A stretch of 64,000 bases of DNA, taken from contig OZ020490.1 in the NCBI GenBank assembly GCA_963971405.1, positions 10,030,874 to 10,094,873 on the forward strand. Direction: 5' to 3'. Source of the stretch: Psococerastis gibbosa (Eukaryota; Arthropoda; Insecta; Psocodea; Psocidae). Positions 51,721 to 62,149 of the stretch are shown piece after piece. The notes under the pieces were generated by a model. The model had not been told where the DNA came from. It made no database searches and saw only the letters and a list, made by a program, of their open reading frames with translations. Positions within the stretch are counted from its first letter, which is position 1. Each line of letters starts with the position of its first letter. The position numbers and the translations under genes are program-made.

Positions 51721-51788
51721 TAGCATTATACTGTATGGTACTGAAATTAAACTAACTTAGTATGAAGAGGCACCTCATCGTTATAACC

Positions 51789-51852
51789 GAACTTGGAGGA
51801 TCTAAATGCAGGGGCATCGATGCATAGATCGTGGGTTTGAAGCCAAGTCCAG
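51789..51852 (+). tRNA. tRNA-like sequence, second member
   Basis: ACTTGG and CCAAGT can form an acceptor stem. GTGGGTTTGAAGCC sits at the T-arm position (one change from GGTTCGAA). It is followed by a T-run like a Pol III terminator. Diverged from 38698. Likely a repeat-borne pseudogene. Confidence 0.3.
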
Positions 51853-52221
51853 TTTTTTTAGATTCATTTTTGCACCTATAAGTGTTTTTCTCCTCCTGTA
51901 ATCACAGTTGAATCTGCCATTTCTTTAAAAAAAAAAACGAGATATTAAAAATGAAAGTAGGCATGTACCTATTAAATTCAATCGAAATAGCTGCCAAGAA
52001 CCCTTTGGAATGCGCGGGGGACCAGGTTTGACAGGCGCATTAAAACCAGGTAGCATATCTTGGCGTATTATCAATATTTGTACAACACATCCCGACCGGT
52101 AAAGTTCATTATTTATACTCATTTATGCGGGCCAATGCCTCAATGGGGAAATGCAACTCAATTTATTTGTTTGTAGCCTAAAAAGCGAACTTCATGCACA
52201 ATGGTCTATTCACTGAACTCC

Positions 52222-52640
52222 ATACATTAATTCTTCTTCTTAAAATGTATATCAAACATTGGCGATCATCATGGCAATTGTAATAGTAGTTCGCAGGGGT
52301 GTAAAGTTAGGGGAGCACTTGCCCCCCAGCTCATTTGGGGGGGGGGGCTTTCCTCGAGCAATGTAAGACGTGGTTCATGTCTCCCCGGGCCCCTTTGCAG
52401 CAATATGAATATAAGCACTCCTTTGTTAGCTTTGTAAAATCTATAGCTATACTTTACTACGTTTACAATGCGTAAAACCCTACTATTTTGAACTTATACC
52501 TTCAATTTTTCCTTATCCTGTCTGATGACGTGATATGGTATACTTAGTTTTGCCCCCGCCATCATTCTAAAACTTTTGCGCCTCTGGTAGTTCATGATGA
52601 CAGTACTAGGGAATCGTAATGTCGTAGGTTCTTGTTTCCT
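52222..52640 (-). pseudogene. RTE-B tail split by a MITE
   Basis: TTCTTCTTCTTAAAATGTAT and GGCGATCATCATGGCAATTG, interrupted at 52294, resume as TTCATGATGACAGTACTAGG at 52591. The uninterrupted counterpart is 26315-26420. Confidence 0.6.
52294..52586. mobile_element. hAT-type MITE, CAGGGGTGTAAAGTT family
   Basis: A 293-bp element with ends CAGGGGTGTAAAGTT and AAACTTTTGCGCCTCTG. Flanks GTAGTTCG and GTAGTTCA agree at 7 of 8. GCCCCCC and an eleven-base G-run lie inside the left end. Confidence 0.8.
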
Positions 52641-52799
52641 TCTGCATCCTTATGCCGATGACTCTTCATTGAGTTCCTCCGCCCTCAGGGCCCAACCCGC
52701 CGTGGCCGAGGGGAGGGACAAGACGCCGTTAAAGCAAGTGAAGTACTCAGTGACTCGTACTTGGTTAAGTCATGCTTTCACCTGTTTCATTGCGTCAAT

Positions 52800-52975
52800 G
52801 GTAAGCTTGTCTCAGCTTGTCCATTATCGCTTGTAGCCGGTGTAGGTTGATACGTATACCAGTTTGCCAATGGCCAAAAATTCATACGGAAACAATACAA
52901 ATGATGTCTGAAATCCATGGGGTCGTTGGCATTGAACAAGGGACCAAGGGGCCACTATAAGTAGGCCTAGGTCCA
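52800..52975 (-). repeat. Dispersed repeat R1 fragment
   Basis: GTTTGCCAATGGCCAAAAAT, GGAAACAATACAAATGATGT, CATGGGGTCGTTGGCATTGA: complement of the R1 leading part. 52830-52860 (GGTGTAGGTTGATACGTA) is its 163-bp-unit side. Confidence 0.6.
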
Positions 52976-53655
52976 TAAAATGTATTATACCATTGTATTG
53001 TACATTTTTTCTAGTGCTGTTTTGCTTTTTACGGCATTTCCACATGAATTAACTTACAGTATGTCTTTTTTTGAATTCGCTTTATGCTCTGCTGTATCGT
53101 GAAGATAGAAATAATGTTTAACCGTCACCCCCCATTTTTGCACTTTATTTTTCAAGAAACTATAAAAGGCATATTAAAAGACAGCTGACTAGAACAGAAA
53201 TAGCAGTCAAAGAACAAAAAGGCTTTCAACAAACAAGAATAGAAATGTTGCGACAAAAGTGAGAGACAGATGGTGCTCACAGTTAATTTACAGTGTCAAT
53301 AGCAGGTACGAGCAGCTAATGACACTTCGTGATGTGTTGGGTAAACAAATGGATGGGGAATCGAAGTTACAGACAACGAGGGGTGAGAAAAGGTTACGAG
53401 GGGGGATGGGGTGTGAAGAAGGAACACGTGCTGACAAACTGACAATCTGATTATTACTTCCCCTAGAGTTCTATACAGGAGAGATCGGATATTTGCTTCC
53501 CGCCAAAAAATATTTTTTGAATTTCTGGTTTTCTTCAACCATTGAAAAAAATAAAAAATAAAAAAATTTCTGAGAGTGAACGTCCCATCTCTCCTACATA
53601 TAGAACAATATAGAACTTCCTCTTCCTGCGAGTCTAAAATTTAATTTCCACTAAG
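52976..53655. other. Stretch without a recognised gene
   Basis: Short frames only. Confidence 0.3.
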
Positions 53656-53660
53656 TAGTC

Positions 53661-53700
53661 AGGGCCGTAGCCAGAATTTTTTTTTCGGTGGGGTGAATTA
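53661..53700. repeat. Solo hAT-type terminus
   Basis: CAGGGCCGTAGCCAGAATTTTTTTTTCGG is a single left end of the 25012 family; no right end is visible. Confidence 0.4.
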
Positions 53701-53822
53701 TGATAAACTATACTTTTTCTTCCTTGACATAACAGCTCGGGGTGAGCTTTGACCTCTTTCCAGACATCCCGACCCGCCGCGGTGGCCGCCATTCTTGCTC
53801 TCTGGACCGAGTTTCATGTTCG

Positions 53823-54400
53823 GTAATGTAATGTAATGTAATGTAATGTATATATTTGGACAAGCAACAGAGGATAGATACTCAATGTAACAAAATTTCT
53901 CCAACCCCTTACTGTCTAAGTCAAACAATCTTATGGAATATGAATATATGTATATACAGTATATATATGTAGTCAAAAGCTAAAACCTAAAAACCAACGA
54001 TATTGCACAGTGTATATATTAAATAATTTCATTTTAAAAATATAAGAGATTCACTGTTCAAAGGAGAAACGCACATCATATGGGCTCAATTTTAATAATA
54101 ATTCCCTAACTGAAACTCTGAAGATCTTGACACTAGGCTCGTCCCTCAAATGCCGAGGAAGACTGTTAAAGAGCGCTATTCCCCGGTACTGCGGGGAAAA
54201 GCGAAAGCTCTCAAAATGCACTCTCAACCCCCGCAACACTCTACCGTTCCTTCCATCTCTAGTATCAAAAATTGATAGGTCCTTTCTCACGAACATAAGT
54301 AGGTTTAACGCATAGAGTGCTGGCAGTGTCAAAATCCCCAGATCCCTAAAGTATGGCTTGCAATGGGTGCGAGGATGGAGGCGGCACATGGTACATGGTA
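53823..54400 (-). pseudogene. LINE-F reverse transcriptase C-terminal copy
   Basis: The minus frame reads HCKPYFRDLGILTLPALYAL, NLLMFVRKDLSIFDTRDGRN, then FSPQYRGIALFNSLPRHLRD to a stop at 54051. These are typical of the last 100 residues of CR1/Jockey-like enzymes. It ends in an (ACATT)n tail at 53823-53850. The open frame is unbroken over about 110 codons, so the copy is fairly young but 5'-truncated. Confidence 0.8.
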
Positions 54401-54519
54401 TCGGTGTTGAGCCATTTACTCCAAATGCCCAGTCCACCGAATTCTTTGGACTTTTCCAGGATCTCGTCGTTTGCTCTCCCCCTACAGCCACGTTCGTTCA
54501 CCAAATACAGTTCTATATA

Positions 54520-54915
54520 ATTACAAAAGCTTTTATGGCCGGAGTTACGTGACGAAGCAGTAGAATCCGGCAGGAACTGAGCTGAGCCTCCGAGATATAA
54601 CCTTAGAAGTCTACGTAGTTCCACTGCAGTTGTCCACCGCAGATGTTGACGAAACGTTTTCACAAGTACGCTTTAGAACGGACAATAGTAAAGCTGTTGA
54701 TCTGATCGATATAGGTTCTGAACGAATGACGAAGCAGTAGAATCTGGGATGATAGGCCGTGGTCGTTCTGAGCAGTAGCCAGTTGCTGCTGAACCTCCGA
54801 GATGCAATCGTGAAAGTCTACGCAGTTCCACTGCAGTGTTTGGAAGTTTGGAAGTACGCTTTCAGAACGACCATGGCCTATTATCCCTCATTCTACTGCG
54901 TCGTCAATTAGAGTT
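54520..54915. repeat. Two Penelope-like fragments, one foldback
   Basis: The first piece (54525-54680) carries GACGAAGCAGTAGAATCCGG and CCGCAGATGTTGACGAAACG, with the hammerhead 5' core changed to CTGCAGT. The second (54722-54915) has inverted arms (GCAGTAGAATCTGGGATGAT ... CCTCATTCTACTGCGTCGTC) around a centre with CTACGCAGTTCCACTGCAGT. Same family as 39058-39326. Confidence 0.55.
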
Positions 54916-55111
54916 CTACTGTACCTTTTAATTTTAGTAATATTCTGGCATTTTAAATCAACTTACCATACGTCATTGTTTGTTTAATGCAATTTGAAGC
55001 ACAATTTCGCATGCATAGTCATGAGCTATAGCTAACGAATTAATTTGACACCTATGTAAGCTTGTTTCAAGGACTTTTGAAGGTCCCGTGTATGACGCTT
55101 TTTGCTCTGAG

Positions 55112-55119
55112 TATATAAA
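55112..55119 (+). promoter_or_regulatory. TATA box of secreted repeat-protein gene
   Basis: TATATAAA lies 54 bases before the ATG. With usual spacing, transcription would begin near 55140-55145, giving a short leader of about 20-25 bases. Confidence 0.7.
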
Positions 55120-55165
55120 GCTGACTGCAGACGAGGATTAATCACGATTCATCGGAACAACAGCG

Positions 55166-58100
55166 ATGTTGCAGCTACCAGTCTTTACTGTGGCTCTTGC
55201 CCTCCTAGTGGTAAGTAAACATTCATGCTCAACCAGGCCCATACCCGTATTGTGGGGGGAGGGGGGGTAGTTGTGGGTCAAAATAGAACAAACATAATAG
55301 GGGTATTCACTGTGTTGGTAGAAAAGGGAAAATAGAGAAATAGCTCAGAGTGAGGATATCTCCGGCAACCATAGAAATAGAAAAGCCTAACCTAGTAGTA
55401 GTATGGTTGGACACAGTCCTAGGCCACGGTGTGGGCCCATAGGACAGTGGACCTCCTGATTATTGTTACGATTATTGTGAAATGGCGCCAAAACTAATTT
55501 GAAAGTAAGTGATGTTGGCAGCCATGAGATTTGTTTAACAAAGTAGTTGTTATGTTGGCTGAATTTAGCAGTTGCCATTGTTGTAAGAAAAACAAAGCCT
55601 CGGGGATCTTTTACTGTCAATAATGTACTACACATTTTATGTATTTCATCAATAAACATAATCCGTTCCTACAATCCAGTTCTCGTATTTAATAAAAATT
55701 ATAGTGGATTCCGAACCACTTGGGAAACACAGTAAAATCACACGATTAGTTCGGAGGTGACCAGGACAAGTCCTACCATGTTTCCCTAGCGACGCTGTGC
55801 ACACGACCAAGTTACCTGCATCTTTGAACCTGCTCTGGTCCGCTGATTTCAACTTGGTATGGCAGCCGGCAAGCCTAACCTAATTTACCTCCAAAGTTTC
55901 TTTGCCTTCTGCTATTAACTTATGAACATCGGCTGTAGTCCACCTCTTGCCACATGTTTACTTTTTTTTATTATTATTTTCTGTCGCATTTTTGAAATTA
56001 AAAAAAAAATATGCCCGTTTTCGATTCCCCAAGTGCAGATCCCCCACCGACGTGTTACTTGTTGGGTAAAGTGAGATTGTTGGGGAAACAGGTTTCCTTA
56101 TGGCATTATATTTCTATGTAGAGAAACGGGAGTTCTGTTTTTCTATTTTCCATCAGTTTCCTACTTTCCCTTAGGGTAAACCTAACACAGTGAATACCAC
56201 TATTACAACAAGTGAGTTGCCTATTAGCAAAAGCAATCCTGTCCACCCAGGTCGATTTTTCAGAAACCGCAAAAAACTGCTGTGCCGCAACGCCATGAGG
56301 TATAACATTACAGTTTTTAAAGCTAATTTTAATAGTATTAGAATTGCTTTTGCGTCTCAATATCTGATTCATTGAATAGAGCATTGAAAAATAAAAAAAA
56401 TGGCGCGAATATTTCAAAACTCAAAAAAAATGGAGAGGATTGCTTTTGCTAATAGGCAACTCAAGTAATCAACAAGAAAGTATAAAGTAAAATCGTCAAA
56501 ATATCATAAAAATCAGGTAGTTCTGTCATTATCAATATGTCAGTGCCACAGTGACAGTGTAGAAAGCTTTCTCTAAGAGAGAAATTCAGGGAATTTAGTA
56601 GCATTCAAGAGGGGGGATGGTGCCTCAGTGGGCACCGTATACTAAGGTTTAGTTGTTGGCACATTCTATTACTGTATAGCAGACTATTAGACAAAAAATG
56701 TTTTATGGCTTGCCAGGAATATGTGAGGAGGCTGTTTACAAACATGGCCAACTCCAAGTTGTAGAATTTTTCAGGAGAGTGGATTGTCTGTTGAAAATTG
56801 CATTAAGTTTATAGCTAACTTCTCAGCACTTCTGTGCGCAATCTGGCTGCTTTTGTCACTTTATTTTACAACGTGCAGGTGGACATTAAAATTTTCTGCA
56901 AGGTCGGATCAAAACCCCATTTTGTAGAAAAATGGAGTTGGCCACGTTTGTAACCAAGCTCCTCATGTAGTAATTTATTTGAATATGGCTTTGATTCCTA
57001 ACTTATCTTACTTATCGTAACCTTGTGCAATTACACTTTGATGTGCCTAGATCGTTATTGGTTTGGTTTCTAGGGTGTCCAAGGACACTATGGAGGCGGT
57101 GGATATGGCGGATATGGTGGCCCAAGCTACGGTGGCGGTTATGGTGGCCAAAGCTACGGTGGCGGTTACGGTGGTCAAAGCTATGGAAGCAACGGTGGAT
57201 ACTATGGTGCTCCAGGTTAGTAATAATTTGTGGGTCATTATTAGAAAGCACCAGGTGACCAAGGCTGTAGCCAAGGGGGGGGGGGGGTTCAACCCCCCCC
57301 CCCCCCCCGAAATGAAATAGCTTGATACTAGATAGAATCGGGGTTTGAGAGGAAAAATAAAAACCACTGTAATATCCAATGAAATTCTGACCCCCCCCCC
57401 CCCCCCCGAAAAAAATTAAGCCTAGACTGTAATAAAAAGAAACCATGGACCTATATTTTACGTATCTATACTTATTGATTAATGGTTGAGCATGTACGGT
57501 TGTTGCATGTTGACAATAGATTTGGATTGGTTTCCACAGGTTACTTACTTTAAACTGCACGGGGGGGGGGGGATGCCTATTTTATGTAGGCTACAGGGAC
57601 GTGCCCGTGATGTAATCTGTTGTGGGTAGCAAAATGATGTATTGCAGCATGCGCTTAGTATTAAATAAATAAATAATGACTTCTTTGTTCTATTATTAAA
57701 TTTTATTTAGGGCTATATTATAGCCGTCACTTATACTCAAGTGGGAAAGCCCTTCGAAGTATGGCCAGGAAATGTGGGCATATTGTTAGCCTTTATCATG
57801 CAGTAAGTAATACAACTGCAATCGATGCCAACACTTTTTTTTTCTCTTTAAAAAAAGTTAATACCACAAAAACAATTCAATGAATGTATCCGATTGACCT
57901 CTTCAGTCGCCACGTCTCCGTTCGCATGGCTTGTAAAGACTCGCACAAGTGCAAGCAGGTTACCACTGGCATCTTCACTTAACTAAAATATTGGTTTCAG
58001 CTTCCAGAACTGTTGTTGTACAGCAGCAGCCAGCTCCAGTGAATTATGTTTACGCTCAGCAGCAGCCAAATTATTATTACCAACAACAATACCAACAAGG

Positions 58101-59829
58101 TCCACTACAAACCGTTGCCTATCGACAACCAGCTCAACAAACAGTTGTCTACCAGCAACAGCCATCTGCGCAATCCGTCGTCTACCAACAACCGCCTCAA
58201 CAAACCGTCGTCTACCAGCAACCGGCTCAACAAAGCGTCGTCTACCAGCAACCGCCTCAACAAAACGTCGTCTATCAACAACAGCCTCAACAGCAAGTTA
58301 CCACATATGCTGCTGCGCCAGCTGCTAACACAGGCACATCCAGCGGTTACGGAGGCTACTCTGGCGCTGGTGGAAATGGCGGCAATGGAGGGAGTAACGG
58401 AGATGATGGAAAGCAGATGGTGCAGAACCAAAACTTGAGCATTAATATTCCCTCCAATGGTGGCAGCAATGGTGGTAGCAATGGAGGTAGCAGCGGAGGC
58501 AGCGGACAAGCCGTCAATACTGCCCCAGTGGCTCAGCCTCAGTATGCAACGGCTTCACGTGCCCCTGCTACACAGACCATCGTTGAAGAAACTACCACTA
58601 CTTATCCAGCTTATCCTCAAGGAGCCAATACCGCTGTCTACGGCGCTAATGGAGGTTCTGCTTACAACCAGCAAAGCTACGGATCTCAGTATCCACCCCA
58701 AGGGTATCCTGCTAACTATGGAGCACCAGCTGGTACATCAATGACTGAGACGACCACTTACAATCAAGCACCCCCACAACAAGGACCAGTGACTACTCAA
58801 ACTACAACTCAATACCCCGCAGCACAGCAGGGTGGTTACACTTCGCAAACTTACAACCAACCACCCCTACAACAGGGACCAGTAACTACACAAACTACAA
58901 CTCAATACCCAGCTGGACAACAGGGTGGTTACACTACTCAAACGTATAACCAAGCACCCCCACAACAGGGACCAGTAACTACACAAACTACAACTCAATA
59001 CCCAGCTGGACAACAGGGTGGTTACACTACTCAAACGTATAACCAAGCACCCCCACAACAGGGACCAGTAGCTACACAAACTACAACTCAATACCCAGCT
59101 GGACAACAGGGTGGTTACACTACTCAATCGTACAACCAAGCACCCCCACAACAGGGACCAGTAACTACACAAACTACAACTCAATACCCAGCTGGACAAC
59201 AAGGTGGTTACACTACCCAAACCTACTATCCACCTGCTGAAGAAGTTGTTACTACGCAAACTGTCACCCAGTACCCTGTTGGACAGCCCGCTCAGGGTGG
59301 TTACACTACACAAACGTACAACCAAGCACCCCCACAACAGGGACCAGTAACTACACAAACTACAACTCAATACCCAGCTGGACAGCAGGGTGGTTACACT
59401 ACGCAGACGTACAACCAACCACCGCAGCAGCAGGGACCAGTAACTACTCAAAGTACAACTCAATACCCAGCTGGACAGCAGGGTGGTTACACTACGCAGA
59501 CGTACAACCAACCACCGCAACAGCAGGGACCAGTAACTACTCAGACCACAACTCAATACCCAGCTGGACAACAGGGTGGTTACACTACACAAACCTACTA
59601 TCCACCTGCTGAAGAAGTTGTTACTACGCAAACTATCACCCAGTACCCTGCTGGGCAACCCGCTCCAGGTGGTTACACCACCCAAACGTTCAACCAACAA
59701 CCCGGGCAAGGTGGCTACACTACGCAACAATACACCCAACCAGCACCCGTCCAGCCGGCAGTGCCCGTCGCTCAAACAACTAAAACAACGACGACTATTA
59801 TCAATCCAAACCAGCCAGCTGGATACTAA
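55166..59829 (+). CDS. Secreted Gly/Tyr- and Gln/Pro/Thr-rich repeat protein
   Basis: Three exons: 55166-55210, 57074-57215 and 58001-59829. Splice borders are GTG/GTAAGT, TTTCTAG/GGT, CCAG/GTTAGT and TTTCAG/CT; phases 0 and 1 agree, giving 671 aa. Exon 1 plus the next residues form a signal peptide, MLQLPVFTVALALLVGVQG. Exon 2 encodes GGGGYGGYGGPSYGGGYGG-like repeats. Exon 3 has five QPxQQxVVYQ decapeptides, a Gly/Asn/Ser-rich linker with KQMVQNQNLSINIPS, and ten 31-residue modules built on PPQQGPVTTQTTTQYPAGQQ plus GGYTTQTYNQ, two of them PPAEEVVTTQ variants. There is no cysteine or tryptophan and almost no lysine. This composition fits an extracellular structural protein (cuticle, silk, cement or mucus); no catalytic domain is present. 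A 626-codon open frame starting at 57949 is false: its start lies in an intronic SINE. The exact family is not recognised. Confidence 0.85.
55242..55300. repeat. Solo hAT-type terminus in intron 1
   Basis: CAGGCCCATACCCGTATTGT followed by G-runs and GGGTAGTTGTGGGTCAAAAT matches the inner left part of the MITE at 31292. The right end is missing. Confidence 0.4.
55405..55865 (-). repeat. R3 copy in intron 1, split by a 230-bp insertion
   Basis: GGCCACGGTGTGGGCCCATA and GTGGACCTCCTGATTAT, then unrelated DNA, then AGTGGATTCCGAACCACTTG onward to ACTTGGTATGGCAGCCGGC at 55857-55872. The insertion (about 55463-55697) is bracketed by ATTAT and is AT-rich with ATAAAC and AATAAA near its right end. The identity of the insert is unknown. 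Confidence 0.6.
56214..56462. mobile_element. MITE with perfect 27-bp inverted repeats in intron 1
   Basis: A 249-bp element: GAGTTGCCTATTAGCAAAAG at left is mirrored exactly by CTTTTGCTAATAGGCAACTC at right; the full match is 27 bp. AAGT lies on both sides (56210-56213 and 56463-56466), a possible 4-bp target duplication. Superfamily unknown. Confidence 0.8.
57260..57430. mobile_element. Degraded hAT-type MITE in intron 2
   Basis: CAAGGCTGTAGCCAAGG followed by 14 G and 18 C at left; internal AGCTTGATACTAGATAGAAT and ATATCCAATGAAATTCTG are the reverse of the 25012-25188 element. The right end (AAAAATTAAGCCTAGACTG) is eroded. It lies 45 bp past the exon 2 donor. Confidence 0.65.
57683..57778 (-). 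repeat. Truncated SINE-A in intron 2
   Basis: TTTGTTCTATTATTAAATTT, CACTTATACTCAAGTGGGAA and CGAAGTATGGCCAGGAAATG: the 3' half of SINE-A, antisense; the tRNA-like part is lost. (AAAT)n precedes it. Confidence 0.6.
57835..57975 (-). repeat. SINE-B copy in intron 2
   Basis: TTTTTTTTCTCTTTAAAAAAAG, GAATGTATCCGATTGACCTC, TTCAGTCGCCACGTCTCCG and GCACAAGTGCAAGCAGGTTA. Its box A end lies about 25 bp before the exon 3 acceptor at 58000. Confidence 0.7.
58755..59690 (+). repeat. 93-bp coding tandem repeats in exon 3
   Basis: GGACCAGTxACTACxCAAAC-type starts fall every 93 bp from about 58783 (58783, 58876, 58969, 59062, 59155, then 59341, 59434, 59527), with a diverged PPAEEVV module filling the gap near 59230 and again near 59600. 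Synonymous sites are highly similar between neighbours, indicating recent unequal exchange. The frame is kept throughout. Confidence 0.9.
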
Positions 59830-60639
59830 TAATTCCAAAATCACCACTTGTAACGTGAAGATATAGAATGGCAATATAGTGCTGATTGCTTATGTCTACT
59901 GCTGCTACAACTATTGTATTTTCTAAAAAAAAAAAAAAATACAAAATATCAGCATGCATATAGTTTTAGACTTTTAGCCTATTCAATGCTGTATAGACAT
60001 GGGATATGAGGTTGAAAATTTTAATTTACTAGAATTTCGACACTAGATTACAATAAAAGCCATGTTGTAATTACTAAACGTAGAAAATAGGCTAAATTTT
60101 TCCCCTTTAGCCTATTACTTTACGTCAAAGATAATTTGAGTTTTCAACCTATGCGCCAAATTGTTATTCGATCGTTCCTGTGCATATTAGAAATGTAGAT
60201 TTACTAGAACTGAATATATTTTTGAATAAATATTGTATGCAATAATGGATTATCATTTAAAATTTTTCATTGCGCCGTGTTACAGGAACTACAGATTGCA
60301 TTCCCGGGATCTTTTGTTGCTCCCGGTAATCTCGCTACATTAAGATAATAAATGAGAATAGTACGATTTCTATAGTATACAACAATGGATTATTATAAAA
60401 AGTTTTCCATTGCAACTACATGTCGCATTCCCGAGATCCCGGGATCATTTGTTGCTCTCGGTAATCCCGGTATTTCGGGATTGGACAATGTAAGGGATTA
60501 GTAGGATTTATTAATTTTGAAAACATAAGCTTCGATAGTTTTCCTCACCAGTAGCACAAGAGAAGTTACAGTCAAAGACAATTAACTCATATTTTTGCTT
60601 AGAAATAAAGCTTGAAAGAGGTGTACAGTAGGTCATAAA
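59830..60639 (+). other. 3' untranslated region and flank
   Basis: AATAAA at 60052-60057 and again at 60225-60230 could end the transcript. CATTCCCGGGATC and CATTCCCGAGATC blocks near 60300 and 60427 with TGGATTATxATxxAAAxxTTTxCATTG mark an imperfect direct repeat of about 125 bp. Confidence 0.45.
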
Positions 60640-61085
60640 ATAATCTCGTTGTCCAGTGCGCTCCTGATAACAGCTTGCCAAGCAACACACCCTATTGGAA
60701 ACGGCAAACTGTTGTAGGCGGTCCCTGGGCAACCTCGTTGTCCAGTGCGCTCCTGATAGCAGCTTGCCATGCAACACCAACTCACACACACCCTATTGGA
60801 AACGGCAGACTGTTGTAGACGGTCCCTGGGCAACCTCGTTGTCCAGTGCACCCCTGATAGCAGCTTACCAAACATCACCAACGCACACACACCCTATTGG
60901 AAACGAGCTAAGGCAAACTGTTTTAGACGGTCCCCGGGCAACCTCGTTGTCCAGTGCGCTCCTGATAACAGCTTGCCATACAACACCAACTCACACACAC
61001 ACCCTATTGGAAACGGCAAACTGTTTTAGACGGTCCTCCGGGCAACCTCAATGTCCAGTGCGCTCCTGATAGCAGTTGCCAAAGC
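60640..61085 (+). repeat. Minisatellite of about 101-110 bp units
   Basis: CCTATTGGAAACG starts at 60691, 60792, 60893 and 61003, and CTCGTTGTCCAGTGCGCTCC repeats with the same spacing. A partial unit precedes and another follows. Open frames here are by-products. Confidence 0.85.
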
Positions 61086-62149
61086 GTTGCGTAAATTGAT
61101 AAATTTGACCAAGTATACGATTTATTTATTATTTATTAATTAGCTAACACTCCGTACTGTTACCTCCCAACGGCGTTTCTTTTTCCGAAGCTAAATTCAA
61201 ATTATTTAAAAAGATAATTTCTCGTGTAGGGCTACTAATTAATTATGATAAAAGCAAATATTCACAGCTTTATTTAACTTTACTCCCCATACCTATACAA
61301 TATGGCCGAGATTTGTTCAAGCCTGCCCACCATCGCTAGAAAAGTCTCGCAACAGAATACTGCATGTATTAGTAGATGGCGGTGCCGTCAAGTATTCCTT
61401 AAAATCGCTCGTACCATGCGGGTATTAATAAATTAAATTAATAAAATAAATTAATATTTAAGCTTTAAGATAAGTGTGCGCGACAAAATATGTATGTGGA
61501 AGCCTACAATGAAAAATGTAAAAGGATTGGAAGAGTTTATGCTTGAAGGGTCTTGTTGAAAATCTTTGGGGTTTATGCGAAGGTAATAAAACAGAATCGA
61601 TGGCCAAAAGGTAAGTAAGGCCGATTGGTAAGTAGTTGGTAAAATTGCCGCAAATAAAGAACAAATTTACAATCCAGCGGGCAGGCTTCCCGATAGAATG
61701 CAACAGAGTAAGTTCTGCGTTCTTGACCTAGCAATCTTAATAGCAGTTGACTGTAATTAGCTTATGACGAGAACCTCTAAGCTAAATTTTAGTCACAACT
61801 TTTTCATAGCCCACCCTGTCCAACAGCTCCTTACTGAACTTGTGGTTATGAGAAATAACGCCCCCCCCCCCCTCCCCAATCAGAGCGTTGGGTCATACAT
61901 ATGTGAAAGTGGTAAGGTAAGTGATAAGGGGGCAAGCACAGTGAGGCGAGAACTTTTCAAAGCACCACTCATGGAAAGTTTTGAATTGATATTAGTACTA
62001 GTGTTACTTAATGTTTCGATTTTGAATGAATGAATGAATGAAACGTGTATTGAATATTTAAAAAAAACAATTAATACACAACAATTGTAACTAGTGAGGA
62101 CTATTAGATCTATGTATTACAATTTTGTTATTAAGATTCATATAACGGC
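61086..62149. other. Stretch without a recognised gene
   Basis: AT-rich start (ATTTATT repeats), a 12-base C-run at 61861, GAATGAATGAATGAA at about 62025-62040. Frames of 81-89 codons show no known domain. Confidence 0.35.

Noticed and set aside
57012-57560. His/Arg-rich minus frame of 182 codons
   Set aside because: It is antisense to the GGYGG exon and crosses a splice donor and a MITE.
57949-58000. Start of a 626-codon single open frame for the repeat protein
   Set aside because: The first 17 codons are SINE-B and intron sequence. A TTTCAG acceptor at 58000 joins in phase to upstream exons with a signal peptide.
58867-59874. 335-codon minus-strand frame opposite the repeat exon
   Set aside because: It is the mirror of a 93-bp in-frame repeat, with no start context or domain, and is fully explained by the plus-strand gene.
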